Below are positions 1 through 8,534 of a stretch of 61,566 nucleotides of DNA, in pieces. Made by a program: the position numbers and the translations under genes. Numbering within the stretch: position 1 is the first letter of the stretch; each line of letters opens with the position of its first letter. The stretch lies in the NCBI GenBank assembly GCA_030263275.1, contig SZOR01000011.1, positions 1 through 61,566 on the forward strand, given 5' to 3'. Origin of the DNA: DSNY01 sp016861185 (GTDB lineage Bacteria > Pseudomonadota > Gammaproteobacteria > Burkholderiales > Burkholderiaceae_F). Under the pieces are notes generated by a model, which saw only the letters and a program-made list of their open reading frames with translations, searched no databases and was not told the DNA's origin.

Positions 1-93
1 CAGCAGCGACAGCGCAAGCGCCGTCGGCAGCTCGGGCTGCCGCTGCAGCAGGAAAACGCCCGCGACGAATGCGGCCAGCGCGGTGGCGCGCAC
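1..93 (-). CDS. comEC: ComEC/Rec2 DNA-uptake channel, N-terminal fragment
   Basis: Only the first 31 codons are in the window; the gene runs off the left edge. The GTG start lies 3 bases after the tatD stop on the same strand. The visible residues start VRATALAAFVAGVFLL and continue as a hydrophobic segment with QRQPELP in the middle, which looks like the first membrane segments of ComEC, the inner-membrane channel for transforming DNA. The position directly after tatD in a lolC-lolD-tatD cluster is also where comEC sits in Burkholderiales. The call is inferred from a short N-terminus plus context; another membrane protein is possible. Confidence 0.6.
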   Translation of the reverse strand, partial: MRATALAAFVAGVFLLQRQPELPTALALSLL

Positions 94-95
94 CT

Positions 96-929
96 TCAGT
101 GGGCTTCCGCGCCTTGCGCCGCGCCGGATGCCGCGGCGAGCCAGCGCGCCAGGCGCGGCAACGCGGCGCAGGCATTGCGGCGGTTGCGCTCGGCGACTTC
201 GCCGATCGCGACGCCGCGCAACTGCGCCATCGTTTCGGCGATCCGCGCAAGCTCGGCGGGCTCGTTGCGCAGCGTCCCGCCCGCCTGGCGCAACCATTGC
301 GGCGGAATGTCGGGCGCGTCGGTTTCGATCACCCACGCGTCGTCCGGCAGCGTGGCCGCGAAGCGGCGGATCCGCAGCGAGCCGTCGTAGGTCATCGCGC
401 CGCCGAAGCCGAGCCGGAAACCGGCCTTCAGGAAGCGCTGCGCCTGATCGTCCGAGCCGTTGAACGCGTGCGCGATGCCGCCCGCGACCGGATGCAGCCG
501 CAGGTACTTGAGCAGCGCGTCCTGCGAGCGGCGCACGTGCAGGATCACCGGTAGTTCGAAGTCGCGCGCGATCTTCAATTGCTCGCGGTAGAACCACTCC
601 TGCCGCGCCGTATCGAGCCCGGGCGCGTAGAAGTCGAGCCCGACTTCGCCGACGGCGACGAAGCGCGGATCGTCGATCGCGGCGGCGACCGCGGCGCGCA
701 GCGCGCCGATGTCGTCTTCGCGCGAACGGTCGATCCACAGCGGATGGATGCCGAACGCGTACGCGCAGCCGTACCGCCGGGCGATCTCGGCCGTCTGCGC
801 GAAGTGTCCGACGTGCGCGGCCGGCAGCACCATCATCGCCACGCCCGCGGCACGCGCCCGCGCGACGACCGCGTCGCGGTCAGCGTCGAACTCGTCGGCG
901 TCCAGATGGCAGTGGGTGTCGATCAGCAC
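96..929 (-). CDS. tatD: TatD-family metal-dependent hydrolase / 3'-5' DNase
   Basis: A 277-residue TIM-barrel protein of the TatD family, metal-dependent nucleases linked to DNA repair and fragmentation in the cytoplasm. The metal ligands are visible in order: the H-C-H pair at residues 6-8 (DTHCHLD), Glu95 in VGEVGLDFY, His131 in ILHVR, His154 in IAHAFNG and Asp204 in IETDAPD. The length is normal for the family. The start is GTG, with no strong ribosome site, and a 20-bp inverted-repeat arm begins 3 bases upstream. The downstream gene appears to be comEC, almost certainly co-transcribed. Confidence 0.92.
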   Translation of the reverse strand: MLIDTHCHLDADEFDADRDAVVARARAAGVAMMVLPAAHVGHFAQTAEIARRYGCAYAFGIHPLWIDRSREDDIGALRAAVAAAIDDPRFVAVGEVGLDFYAPGLDTARQEWFYREQLKIARDFELPVILHVRRSQDALLKYLRLHPVAGGIAHAFNGSDDQAQRFLKAGFRLGFGGAMTYDGSLRIRRFAATLPDDAWVIETDAPDIPPQWLRQAGGTLRNEPAELARIAETMAQLRGVAIGEVAERNRRNACAALPRLARWLAAASGAAQGAEAH

Positions 930-931
930 GG

Positions 932-1034
932 TCGGATCGCGGATTGCGGATCGCGTCAGACGCTAGCCTGCCACGACCGGCGCGCGCACGCTATCGCGGA
1001 GAGGAAGAAGCGCAATCCGCAATCCGCGATCCGA
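932..1034. repeat. 20-bp perfect inverted repeat between divergent genes
   Basis: The arms at 932-951 and 1015-1034 are exact reverse complements over 20 bases, built from GGAT steps spaced by CGC or TGC. They are separated by 63 bases and together fill nearly the whole space between tatD (minus) and the DUF2062 gene (plus). The left arm stops 3 bases from the tatD start and the right arm 13 bases before the other start. It could be a regulator-binding pair, a long hairpin, or the ends of a small REP/MITE-like element. Confidence 0.75.
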
Positions 1035-1046
1035 TAACATCGATGC

Positions 1047-1598
1047 ATGCCTCGCAAGTTCCTCAAGCGTTTGATGCCCAGCGTGGACAAGGTCCGCGAG
1101 GTCAAGGCGCTGGGCGTGTTCGGCGAGGCGCTGTTCCATCCGGCCCTGTGGCACCTGAACCGGCGTTCGGCGGCGGGCGGCGTGGCAACCGGCCTGTTCT
1201 GCGGGCTGATCCCGGGCCCCTTGCAGATGCTCGGCGCCGGCATCGCGGCGATGCTGTTTCGGGTCAATCTGCCGGTGGCGCTGCTGACGACGCTGTACAC
1301 GAACCCGATCACGATCGTTCCGCTGTACCTGATCGCATACAAGATCGGCACGGCCGTGCTCGGCGCCACCGGAGGCAGGACGCCCGAGCCGCCGCCGGAT
1401 TGGGTGTGGTCGCAGATCGGCGCGTCGATGGAAGCGTACGGACAGTGGGTGCTCGGCCTGGGTGCGCCGCTGGCGCTCGGCGTGTTCTTGCTGGCGGTCC
1501 TGCTCGCGGCGAGCGGCTACCTCGTCGTTCGGCTGCTGTGGAACGTCTATCTGCGAATGGCCTGGGCCGCACGCTCCAAACGCCGGCAGGTGCGCTGA
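1047..1598 (+). CDS. DUF2062 membrane protein
   Basis: A 183-residue protein with the DUF2062 pattern: a basic, amphipathic N-terminus (MPRKFLKRLMPS), then GGVATGLFCGLIPGP, then TTLYTNPITIVPLY, and a long hydrophobic C-terminal segment around residues 130-165. Family members are small inner-membrane proteins of unknown function. The start is ATG, just after the inverted-repeat arm ending at 1034. The next small membrane-protein gene begins 3 bases after the stop, so the two probably form an operon divergent from tatD. Confidence 0.85.
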   Translation: MPRKFLKRLMPSVDKVREVKALGVFGEALFHPALWHLNRRSAAGGVATGLFCGLIPGPLQMLGAGIAAMLFRVNLPVALLTTLYTNPITIVPLYLIAYKIGTAVLGATGGRTPEPPPDWVWSQIGASMEAYGQWVLGLGAPLALGVFLLAVLLAASGYLVVRLLWNVYLRMAWAARSKRRQVR

Positions 1599-1601
1599 CC
1601 G

Positions 1602-1970
1602 ATGGGGCGCCGCATGCTGATCGTCTGGTCGCCGCTCGCCGCCGCCGGCGCACTCGCCTACGTGCTTCGCTTCGGCGGCATGGAAACGGGTTTGCTGCTC
1701 GGCGCTGCGGCCTTCATTGGCCTCGCCCTCGCGCGCAGGCCGCTGTCGCTGCCGCTGGCCGCGTGGACGCTGGCAGGCGCGGCAGCCTTCGGCTTCAGCG
1801 CGGGCGTGTTCGCGGCACTCGTGGGCCTTTCCGTGCGCGCGATGATGGCGGCCGGTGCCCAACACTGGGTCGGCAACACGCTCGCGGTCGTCGCCGTCGC
1901 GCTCGCCACGCTCGGCGTGCTGGTCGCCATGGTGGCGATGCTCGCGCGGCGCTCCGGCCGCGAAGGCTGA
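1602..1970 (+). CDS. Small hypothetical membrane protein
   Basis: A 122-residue open frame dominated by hydrophobic stretches, with about four likely membrane segments at residues 6-24, 28-44, 50-72 and 88-112. I recognise no family. It begins 3 bases after the DUF2062 gene and ends 3 bases before the convergent lolD stop, so it fills the gap exactly, which supports a real gene. Alanine-rich hydrophobic frames also occur by chance in this GC-rich DNA, so homologues are needed to settle it. Confidence 0.5.
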   Translation: MGRRMLIVWSPLAAAGALAYVLRFGGMETGLLLGAAAFIGLALARRPLSLPLAAWTLAGAAAFGFSAGVFAALVGLSVRAMMAAGAQHWVGNTLAVVAVALATLGVLVAMVAMLARRSGREG

Positions 1971-1973
1971 ACG

Positions 1974-2651
1974 TCAGGCCGACGCGAGTCGGCCGTCGCG
2001 CAGCCGCAGCACGCGGTCGCACTTGGCGGCGAGTTCCGGATCGTGCGTGACGATCACGATTGCGGTGCGCCGCTCGCGCGCCAGCCCGACGAAGACGTCG
2101 AAGACCGCACGCGCGGTTTCGCGGTCGAGGTTGCCGGTCGGCTCGTCGGCCAGCACGCACGCGGGCTGCGCGACGATCGCGCGCGCGATCGCGGTGCGCT
2201 GGCGTTCGCCGCCCGACAGCTCCGCCGGATGGTGCAGCAGGCGCTCGCTGAGCCCGACCGCGGCGAGCGCTTCGCGCGCGCGCTTGCGCGCTTCGGCGAG
2301 CGGCATGCGGCGGATCGCGAGCGGCATCGCGACATTGTCGAGCGCGGTGAACTCGGGCAGCAGATGGTGGAACTGGTAGACGAAACCGAGCCGCTCGTTG
2401 CGCACCCGCCCGCGCTCGTCGTCGCTCAACGAAGCGATGTCGCGCCCGTCGATCGCCACCGTGCCCGCGTCGAGCGAATCGAGTCCGCCGAGGCAATGCA
2501 GCAGCGTGCTCTTGCCGGAGCCGGACGCGCCGACGATCGCGATGATCTCGCTCGCACCGACGTCCAAGTCGGTGCCCTTGAGCACCTCGACCGCGAGCGG
2601 GCCTTCGCGGTAGGCCTTGAAGACGCCGCGTGCGGCGATGACCTCAGTCAT
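1974..2651 (-). CDS. lolD: Lipoprotein-releasing ABC transporter ATPase LolD
   Basis: The 225-residue ATPase that powers release of outer-membrane lipoproteins from the inner membrane to LolA. All ABC landmarks are present: Walker A GASGSGKST at 41-49, the Q-loop Gln93, signature LSGGE at 145-149, Walker B CVLADE at 165-170 and the switch His203. It follows the permease gene by 54 bases on the same strand. An AGGAG ribosome site lies 7 bases before the ATG, inside the 3' arm of a possible hairpin (2658-2683). Confidence 0.96.
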   Translation of the reverse strand: MTEVIAARGVFKAYREGPLAVEVLKGTDLDVGASEIIAIVGASGSGKSTLLHCLGGLDSLDAGTVAIDGRDIASLSDDERGRVRNERLGFVYQFHHLLPEFTALDNVAMPLAIRRMPLAEARKRAREALAAVGLSERLLHHPAELSGGERQRTAIARAIVAQPACVLADEPTGNLDRETARAVFDVFVGLARERRTAIVIVTHDPELAAKCDRVLRLRDGRLASA

Positions 2652-2657
2652 CCCCCA

Positions 2658-2683
2658 TCTCCTCTCCCCTGAAGCGGAGGAGA
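2658..2683 (-). promoter_or_regulatory. Hairpin over the lolD ribosome-binding site
   Basis: Read on the minus strand, the arms TCTCCTC (2677-2683) and GAGGAGA (2658-2664) are perfectly complementary over 7 bases with a 12-base loop. The 3' arm contains the AGGAG that would serve as the lolD ribosome site. The element sits between lolC and lolD and could tune LolD translation relative to the permease. It also looks a little like the CCCTCTCCC...GGGAGAGGG repeat family seen at 31.4 kb. Confidence 0.5.
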
Positions 2684-2705
2684 ACGGTACAGGCGGCTGC
2701 GCCGC

Positions 2706-3962
2706 TCAGTCATAACGCAACGCCTCGGCGGGCCGCGTGCGCGAAGCGCGCCAGCTCGGATACAGCGTGGCCACCAGCGACAGCACGAGCGAGATCAGCG
2801 TGATCGGCACGATGTCGCCCGCGCGCGGATCCGACGGCAGCGCACTGATGAAGTAGATCTCGCGCGGCAGGAACTGCACGCCGAACAGCCGTTCGATCGC
2901 CGGAACGATCACGTCGAGGTTGTTCGCGAGCAGCAACCCGCCCGCCACGCCGGCGAAGGTGCCGATCACGCCGATCAGCGCACCCTGCACGATGAACACC
3001 GCCATCACGCTGCGCGGCGCTGCGCCGAGCGTGCGCAGGATCGCGATGTCGGACTGCTTTTCCGTGACGGTCATCACCAGCGTCGACACGAGGTTGAACG
3101 CGGCGACCGCGACGATCAGCGTCAGGATGATGAACATCATCCGTTTCTCCGCCTGCACGGCGGCGAAATAGACGCGGTTCTGGCGCGACCAGTCGGCCAC
3201 GCGCAGCCCAGGCTCGAGCGTGCCGGCGAGCTGTGCGGCGACCTGCGGCGCGCGCTCCATGTCGTGCAGGCGCAGCCGCACCCCGGTCGGTCCTTCAACG
3301 CGGAACAGCCGCTGCGCGTCGCCCAGATGGATCAGCGCGAGCGCGCTGTCGAACTCGAAGTGCCCGGACTCGAAGGTCGCGACGACGCGGAACTGCTTCA
3401 GCCGCGGCACGATGCCCGCCGGCGTGACCGTGCCCTGCGGCGCGATCAACGTCACCTTGTCGCCCGGCATCACCGCGAGCGCGCGCGCCAGCTCGAGTCC
3501 GAGCACGATGCCGAACTCACCGTCGGCGAGATCCGTGATCCTGCCGCCGATCAGATGGCGCGCGATCTCGGTGACCTGCGGCTCGGCATCCGGATCGATG
3601 CCGCGGATCAGCGCGCCGCGCACCGCGTCGCCGCGCGCGATCATCGCCTGCGCGTTGATGTACGGCGCCGCCGCCGCGACTTCAGGGTTCTTCTCGGCCT
3701 GCGCCGCGATCCGCCGCCAGTCGTCGATCGGGCCGTCGAACGAGGTGATCTCGACGTGCGACAGCGCCGCCATCATCCGCGCGCGCACCTCCTTCGTGAA
3801 ACCGTTCATCACGCTCAGCACGACGATCAGCGCCATCACGCCGAGCGCGATGCCCGCCATCGAAATCGCCGAGATGAACGAGATGAAGGCGTTGCGCCGC
3901 CGGGCGCGGCGCCCGGCGCGCGTATAGCGCAGGCCGATGCGTACTTCGTAGGGGAGATTCAA
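2706..3962 (-). CDS. lolC: Lipoprotein-releasing ABC transporter permease LolC/LolE
   Basis: A 418-residue permease of the LolC/LolE family that extracts lipoproteins from the inner membrane for transfer to the outer membrane. It has the standard build: a first membrane segment around residues 27-50 (FISFISAISMAGIALGVMAL), a large periplasmic domain, and three C-terminal membrane segments from about residue 270, one with the family string SDIAILRTLGA. Only one permease gene accompanies lolD here, as is common in betaproteobacteria. The start is an unusual TTG; a later in-frame start would remove conserved N-terminal residues. Confidence 0.93.
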   Translation of the reverse strand: MNLPYEVRIGLRYTRAGRRARRRNAFISFISAISMAGIALGVMALIVVLSVMNGFTKEVRARMMAALSHVEITSFDGPIDDWRRIAAQAEKNPEVAAAAPYINAQAMIARGDAVRGALIRGIDPDAEPQVTEIARHLIGGRITDLADGEFGIVLGLELARALAVMPGDKVTLIAPQGTVTPAGIVPRLKQFRVVATFESGHFEFDSALALIHLGDAQRLFRVEGPTGVRLRLHDMERAPQVAAQLAGTLEPGLRVADWSRQNRVYFAAVQAEKRMMFIILTLIVAVAAFNLVSTLVMTVTEKQSDIAILRTLGAAPRSVMAVFIVQGALIGVIGTFAGVAGGLLLANNLDVIVPAIERLFGVQFLPREIYFISALPSDPRAGDIVPITLISLVLSLVATLYPSWRASRTRPAEALRYD

Positions 3963-4040
3963 GGGGGGCTTCCGAAGGGCGCGCGCATTCTATCGAAGCA
4001 TCCGCGCGACGACCGCGCCTCGATCCGTAGAATCGGTTGC

Positions 4041-5096
4041 ATGCGCTGGTTCGTCGTCGTCCCGGGTGCTTTGGTTCCCGCATCGTTGGCTGCCGACGTG
4101 CTCGCCGGCACGGCCGCGCCGCGCCTGGCGCAGCGACTCGCACGGGCCGCGCGCGGCGAAGGAACGACCGGCGACGAGACAACGCGTCTGCCTCACCTCG
4201 AGTGGCTGTGGCGAGCGTTCGATGGACCGACGCACACACCGGTGACGGCGCCGTACGCATGGCGCGCGCTGAACGGCGACAGCGCGACGAACGCGCGCCC
4301 CGAGTCGCAGCTGTGGTTCTGCGAGCCGGTGCATTTCGCGTTCGCGCGCGATCATCTGCTGGTCACCCCGCTCGCGGAGGCACCACTCGATGCCGCTGAA
4401 GCGCGGGCGCTCGCCGGCACCGCGGATGAAGCCGCGCGCGAGTCCGGCGCCGCACTCCGGCTGATCGATCACGGGCACTGGTTCCTGCACGTCGACGCGC
4501 CCTGGCACCTCGACACGGTGCCGCTCGCAGCCGCGCTCGGCCGCTCCGCAGACGACGTGCTGCCGACCGGGGCGGACGCCGCGCGCTGGCGCAAACTGCT
4601 GAACGAGATCCAGATGCGCTGGCACATCCACCCGGTCAACGCCGCGCGCGACGCGCGCGGCGCGCCGACGGTGAACGCGCTCTGGCTGCACGGCGGCGGC
4701 GTGTGGAATCCGCTGCCGCACCCGCCGTTCGCCACGCTGCTGTCGGACGACCCGGTGCTGCGCGGCTGGGCGCTCGCCGCAGGCCTCGCGCCGTCAGCGC
4801 TGCTTCCGGCCGACGCGACGCCGAACGCGAAAGGCGACGCCCTTTCGGTCTGGGACGGCCTGCAGTCGAGCGCAATCGCCGAGGACTGGGGCGCTTGGCT
4901 GGGCCTGCTGCCGAAGTTCGAGCGGATGCTCGAGTCGCTCCGCGAACGCGCGTTCGGCGCCGGCTTCGCGTCGGTCGACCTCGTGCTGGCCGGCGGTCGG
5001 GGAACGCGCCGGTTCACCCTCGGCACGCGCGACGGCTGGCGCTTCTGGAGGCGGGCGAAGCTGTCCGAGCTGCTGCGCGAGGCGGATACGGAATGA
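4041..5096 (+). CDS. RpfE-type / phosphoglycerate-mutase-like conserved protein
   Basis: A 351-residue protein that typically precedes recJ in betaproteobacteria and is annotated as an RpfE-type regulatory protein or cofactor-independent phosphoglycerate-mutase-like protein; its biochemical role is unsettled. Recognisable blocks are MRWFVVVPGAL at the N-terminus, the central LNEIQMRWHIHPVN, and NALWLHGGGVWN. I see no complete mutase active site, so enzyme activity should not be assumed. The ATG lies 78 bases from the divergent lolC. Its stop overlaps the recJ ATG, so the two are almost certainly translated together. Confidence 0.72.
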   Translation: MRWFVVVPGALVPASLAADVLAGTAAPRLAQRLARAARGEGTTGDETTRLPHLEWLWRAFDGPTHTPVTAPYAWRALNGDSATNARPESQLWFCEPVHFAFARDHLLVTPLAEAPLDAAEARALAGTADEAARESGAALRLIDHGHWFLHVDAPWHLDTVPLAAALGRSADDVLPTGADAARWRKLLNEIQMRWHIHPVNAARDARGAPTVNALWLHGGGVWNPLPHPPFATLLSDDPVLRGWALAAGLAPSALLPADATPNAKGDALSVWDGLQSSAIAEDWGAWLGLLPKFERMLESLRERAFGAGFASVDLVLAGGRGTRRFTLGTRDGWRFWRRAKLSELLREADTE

Positions 5097-6787
5097 TGGC
5101 GAGGCTCGTCCAGCGCGATTACGACCCCGTGGCAGCGCGCCGGCTCGAGGCCGCGGGCCTGCCGGCACCGCTCGCGCGCGCGCTCGCCGCGCGCGGCATC
5201 GGTTCGGTGCGCGAACTCGAGTTGGCCACGCGCGAGCTGATCGCACCGCGCGAGCTGTCGCACGTCGATGATGCGGCGCGCCTGCTCGCCGGAGCGATCG
5301 ATCAGGGCAGGCAGCTTCTGATCGTCGCCGATTACGACTGCGACGGCGCGACCGCGTGCGCGGTCGGACTGCGCGGGCTGCGGGCGATGGGCGCGCAGGC
5401 CGATTACCTCGTTCCGAACCGCTTCGAGTACGGCTACGGGCTGACGCCCGAGATCGTCGAGCTGGCCGCGGCACGCACGCCGCGCCCCGACCTGCTGATC
5501 ACCGTCGACAACGGCATTGCGAGCGTGGCCGGGGTCGATCGCGCGAATGCGCTGGGCATCGAGGTGCTGATCACCGACCATCACCTGCCCGGCGAGCGGC
5601 TGCCGGCGGCGCGCGCGATCGTCAACCCGAATCAGCCGGGCTGCGGTTTTCCGAGCAAACACCTCGCCGGGGTCGGCGTGATGTTCTACGTGCTGCTCGC
5701 GCTGCGCGCCGAACTGCGCAGGCACGGTCGCTTCACCGAAGCAACGCAACCGCGGCTCGACGCGCTGCTCGACCTGGTCGCGCTCGGCACGGTGGCCGAC
5801 GTCGTGCGGCTCGACCGCAACAACCGCATCCTGGTCGCGGCGGGGCTGGAGCGCATCCGCGCCGGCCGGACGCAGCCGGGGATTGCAGCGCTGTTTCAGG
5901 TGGCCGGGCGCAGCGCGCGGCTCGCGCAAGCTGCCGACCTCGGCTTCGCGATCGGACCGCGCATCAACGCCGCGGGCCGGCTCACCGACATGACGGTGGG
6001 CATCGAATGCCTGACGACCGACGATCCGGAGCGCGCACTCGAGCTTGCGCGCCAGCTCGACGAATTGAACCGCGAGCGGCGCGCGATCGAGGCCGACATG
6101 CAGTTCGACGCGCTGGCCGAGCTGGAGGACGCGGCGCTCGACGCGCAGCGGACGATCACCCTGTTCAACGAGAGCTGGCACCAGGGCGTGGTCGGGTTGG
6201 TCGCTTCGCGCGTCAAGGAGCGCTATCACCGCCCGACGATCGCTTTTGCGCGCGCCGACGAAGCGACGCTGCGCGGCTCGGGCCGCTCGATCGAAGGCGT
6301 GCACCTGCGCGACACGCTCGATCTCGTGACGAAGGCCGCACCCGAGCTGATCGAGCGCTTCGGCGGGCACGCGATGGCGGCCGGGCTGACGCTGCACGCC
6401 GAACGCTACGAAGGTTTCGCGCGTGCGTTCGAAGCGGCCACGCGCGCCAGCGCCGATGCCACGTACTTCACGCGCACGATTGCGACCGACGGCCCGCTCG
6501 CTCCGGCCGAAATCGGGCTCGCACTGGTCGAGGCGACCGAGCGGCAGATCTGGGGCCAGGGCTTTCCGCCACCGCTGTACGCGAACGAGTTCGTCGTCGC
6601 CGAGCAGCGCCTCGTCAAGGACCAGCATCTTCGGCTCACGCTGGAGCTGGCGGGCAGGCGCTTCGCTGCGATCTGGTTCCGGCGAACCCAGTCGCTGCCC
6701 GCCCGCGCCCTGCTCGCCTACCGTCCCGCCGTCGACGAGTACCAGGGCGAGCGCCGCATTCAGCTCGTCATCGAGCACATGGGCTGA
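5093..6787 (+). CDS. recJ: Single-stranded-DNA-specific 5'-3' exonuclease RecJ
   Basis: A 564-residue RecJ, which degrades single-stranded DNA from 5' ends in recombination and mismatch repair. The DHH-superfamily metal motifs are clear: DYDCDGATA from residue 80, TVDNGI near 138 and TDHH at 161-164. The C-terminal DHHA1 part includes RGSGRSIEGVHL and ERFGGHAMAAG. The length matches the family. Two adjacent ATG codons (5093 and 5096) overlap the preceding stop; the first is used here. Confidence 0.96.
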   Translation: MMARLVQRDYDPVAARRLEAAGLPAPLARALAARGIGSVRELELATRELIAPRELSHVDDAARLLAGAIDQGRQLLIVADYDCDGATACAVGLRGLRAMGAQADYLVPNRFEYGYGLTPEIVELAAARTPRPDLLITVDNGIASVAGVDRANALGIEVLITDHHLPGERLPAARAIVNPNQPGCGFPSKHLAGVGVMFYVLLALRAELRRHGRFTEATQPRLDALLDLVALGTVADVVRLDRNNRILVAAGLERIRAGRTQPGIAALFQVAGRSARLAQAADLGFAIGPRINAAGRLTDMTVGIECLTTDDPERALELARQLDELNRERRAIEADMQFDALAELEDAALDAQRTITLFNESWHQGVVGLVASRVKERYHRPTIAFARADEATLRGSGRSIEGVHLRDTLDLVTKAAPELIERFGGHAMAAGLTLHAERYEGFARAFEAATRASADATYFTRTIATDGPLAPAEIGLALVEATERQIWGQGFPPPLYANEFVVAEQRLVKDQHLRLTLELAGRRFAAIWFRRTQSLPARALLAYRPAVDEYQGERRIQLVIEHMG

Positions 6788-6805
6788 GCGCCGCGGCGCG
6801 CTACC

Positions 6806-6811
6806 TATAAT
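6806..6811 (+). promoter_or_regulatory. Candidate -10 box for prfB
   Basis: A perfect TATAAT lies 30 bases before the prfB ATG in the 53-base recJ-prfB gap. The -35 region at the right distance (around 6783-6788) is poor, so this is a partial promoter call. It would let prfB be transcribed separately from recJ. Confidence 0.4.
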
Positions 6812-6840
6812 GCGCCGCTCACTCGAAGGAAGATGACCCG

Positions 6841-7945
6841 ATGGAAGCCGAACGACTGAACCAGATCGCCGCTACGCTCGCCGACCTCGAGGCGCGGCTC
6901 GCGGATCTGCGGAGGTATCTTTGACGTCGACGCCAAGGAGCGTCGCCTCGCCGAGGTAAGCCGCGAGCTCGAGGACCCGAACGTCTGGAGCGATCCGAAG
7001 CGCGCGCAGGAGCTGGGCCGCGAGAAGAAGCTGCTCGACGACGTCGTCGGCCGCATGCAGCGGCTGAGCAACGGCCTGCGCGACTCGGCCGAGCTCTTCG
7101 AGATGGGTCGCGCCGACGAGGACGACGCCACGCTCGTTTCGGTCGAAGCCGACGTGCGCGGGCTCGCCAAGGAAGTCGCCGACCTCGAGTTCCAGCGGAT
7201 GTTCAACAATCCGCTCGACCCGAACAACTGCTTCATCGAGATCCAGGCCGGCGCCGGCGGCACCGAGGCGCAGGACTGGGCGGCGATGCTCGAGCGCATG
7301 TACCTGCGCTACTGCGAGCGGCGCGGCTTCAAGACCGAGCTGCTGGAGGAGACCGAAGGCGAGGTCGCCGGCATCAAGGGCGCGACGATCAAGGTCAGCG
7401 GCGACTATGCGTACGGCATGCTGCGCACCGAAACCGGCATCCACCGGCTCGTGCGCAAGTCGCCGTTCGACTCCAACGCGCGCCGGCATACGTCGTTCGC
7501 CAGCGTGTTCGTCTATCCGGAGGTGGACGAGTCGATCGAAGTCGAGATCAACCCCGCCGACCTGCGCATCGACGTGTATCGCGCCTCCGGCGCCGGCGGC
7601 CAGCACGTCAACAAGACCGAATCGGCGGTGCGCATCACGCACATCCCGACCGGGATCGTCGTGTCGAGCCAGAACGACCGCAGCCAGCACCGCAACCGCG
7701 CCGAAGCGATGGCAATGCTGAAGTCGAAGCTGTACGAGCAGGAGCTGCGCAAGCGCCAGGCCGAGCAGGCGAAGCTGGAGGACGCGAAGACCGACATCGG
7801 CTGGGGCCACCAGATCCGCAGCTACGTGCTCGACCAGTCGCGCATCAAGGACCTGCGCACCAACGTCGAGATCGGCAACACGCAGGCGGTACTCGACGGC
7901 GACCTCGATCCGTTCATCGAAGCGAGCCTCAAGCAGGGGGTGTAA
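6841..7945 (+). CDS. prfB: Peptide chain release factor 2, programmed +1 frameshift
   Basis: RF2 recognises UGA and UAA stops and triggers peptide release. Codons 1-27 read in one frame up to CTT; codon 28 is an in-frame TGA at 6922-6924. Translation continues at 6923 in the +1 frame and ends at 7945, giving a 367-residue product (E. coli RF2 has 365). Downstream are the tripeptide anticodon SPF (in RKSPFDSNARRH) and the catalytic GGQ (in GAGGQHVNKTESA). The start ATG has an AAGGAAGA ribosome site about 8 bases upstream. Confidence 0.96.
6911..6925 (+). other. prfB autoregulatory frameshift site
   Basis: The site holds an internal Shine-Dalgarno-like GGAGG (6911-6915), then TAT, slippery CTT (6919-6921), TGA (6922-6924) and a following C (6925). 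This is the classic RF2 cassette: low RF2 lets the ribosome stall at UGAC and slip +1, so the protein controls its own synthesis. Confidence 0.95.
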
Positions 7946-7950
7946 AGACG

Positions 7951-8517
7951 ATGGCCGAATCGATCCGCCCCGAACTGCTGCCGCTGCCCGACGAGTTGCG
8001 CGGCGAGCGCGTCGTCCTGCGCCCGTATCGCGCGGGCGACGGCGCGGCGTTCTTCGCTGCAATCGACCGTCACCGCGAAGATCTGAAGACGTGGGTCGCC
8101 TGGGTCGACCGGCATCGCAGCGTCGAGGACTCCGAGGTGTACGTGCGCCGCATGGCGGGCAAGTGGCTGACGCGCGAAGCGCTGATCCTCGGCATCTGGA
8201 CGCACGACGGCGAGTACTGCGGCGGCACCGGCTTCCACGGCTTCGACTGGGCGGTGCCCAGCCTCGAGCTGGGCTACTTCCTGCACAAGGACGCGCGCGG
8301 CCGCGGCTACGGCACCGAGGCCGTGCGACTCGTCACCGAATGGGGCCAACGCGGCCTCGGCGCGCGCCGCATCTGGGCCAGTTGCGACGCGAAGAACGAG
8401 CGAAGCTGGAGGCTGCTGGAGCGCTGCGGCTACCGGCGCGAAGCGATGCTGCGCAGTGAATGCCGCGACCATCACGGCGAGCTGCGCGACACCTACCTGT
8501 ACGCCGTGACCCAATGA
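7951..8517 (+). CDS. GNAT-family N-acetyltransferase (RimJ/RimL-like)
   Basis: A 188-residue acetyltransferase of the RimJ/RimL type, which moves acetyl groups from acetyl-CoA to protein N-termini or small amines; the substrate cannot be read from sequence. The acetyl-CoA pyrophosphate-binding region is HKDARGRGYGTEAV at about residues 112-125, followed by the family's WASCDAKNERSWRLLERCGY. The N-terminal block RGERVVLRPYRAGDG is also typical. It starts 5 bases after prfB and its stop overlaps the ATG of a longer form of the next gene. Confidence 0.88.
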   Translation: MAESIRPELLPLPDELRGERVVLRPYRAGDGAAFFAAIDRHREDLKTWVAWVDRHRSVEDSEVYVRRMAGKWLTREALILGIWTHDGEYCGGTGFHGFDWAVPSLELGYFLHKDARGRGYGTEAVRLVTEWGQRGLGARRIWASCDAKNERSWRLLERCGYRREAMLRSECRDHHGELRDTYLYAVTQ

Positions 8518-8534
8518 CGGAGGCAACGACCGCC

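Noticed and set aside
6922..6924. In-frame TGA in prfB, as if a pseudogene
   Set aside because: The internal GGAGG, CTT and TGAC arrangement is the conserved RF2 frameshift signal, and both frames encode intact RF2 sequence.
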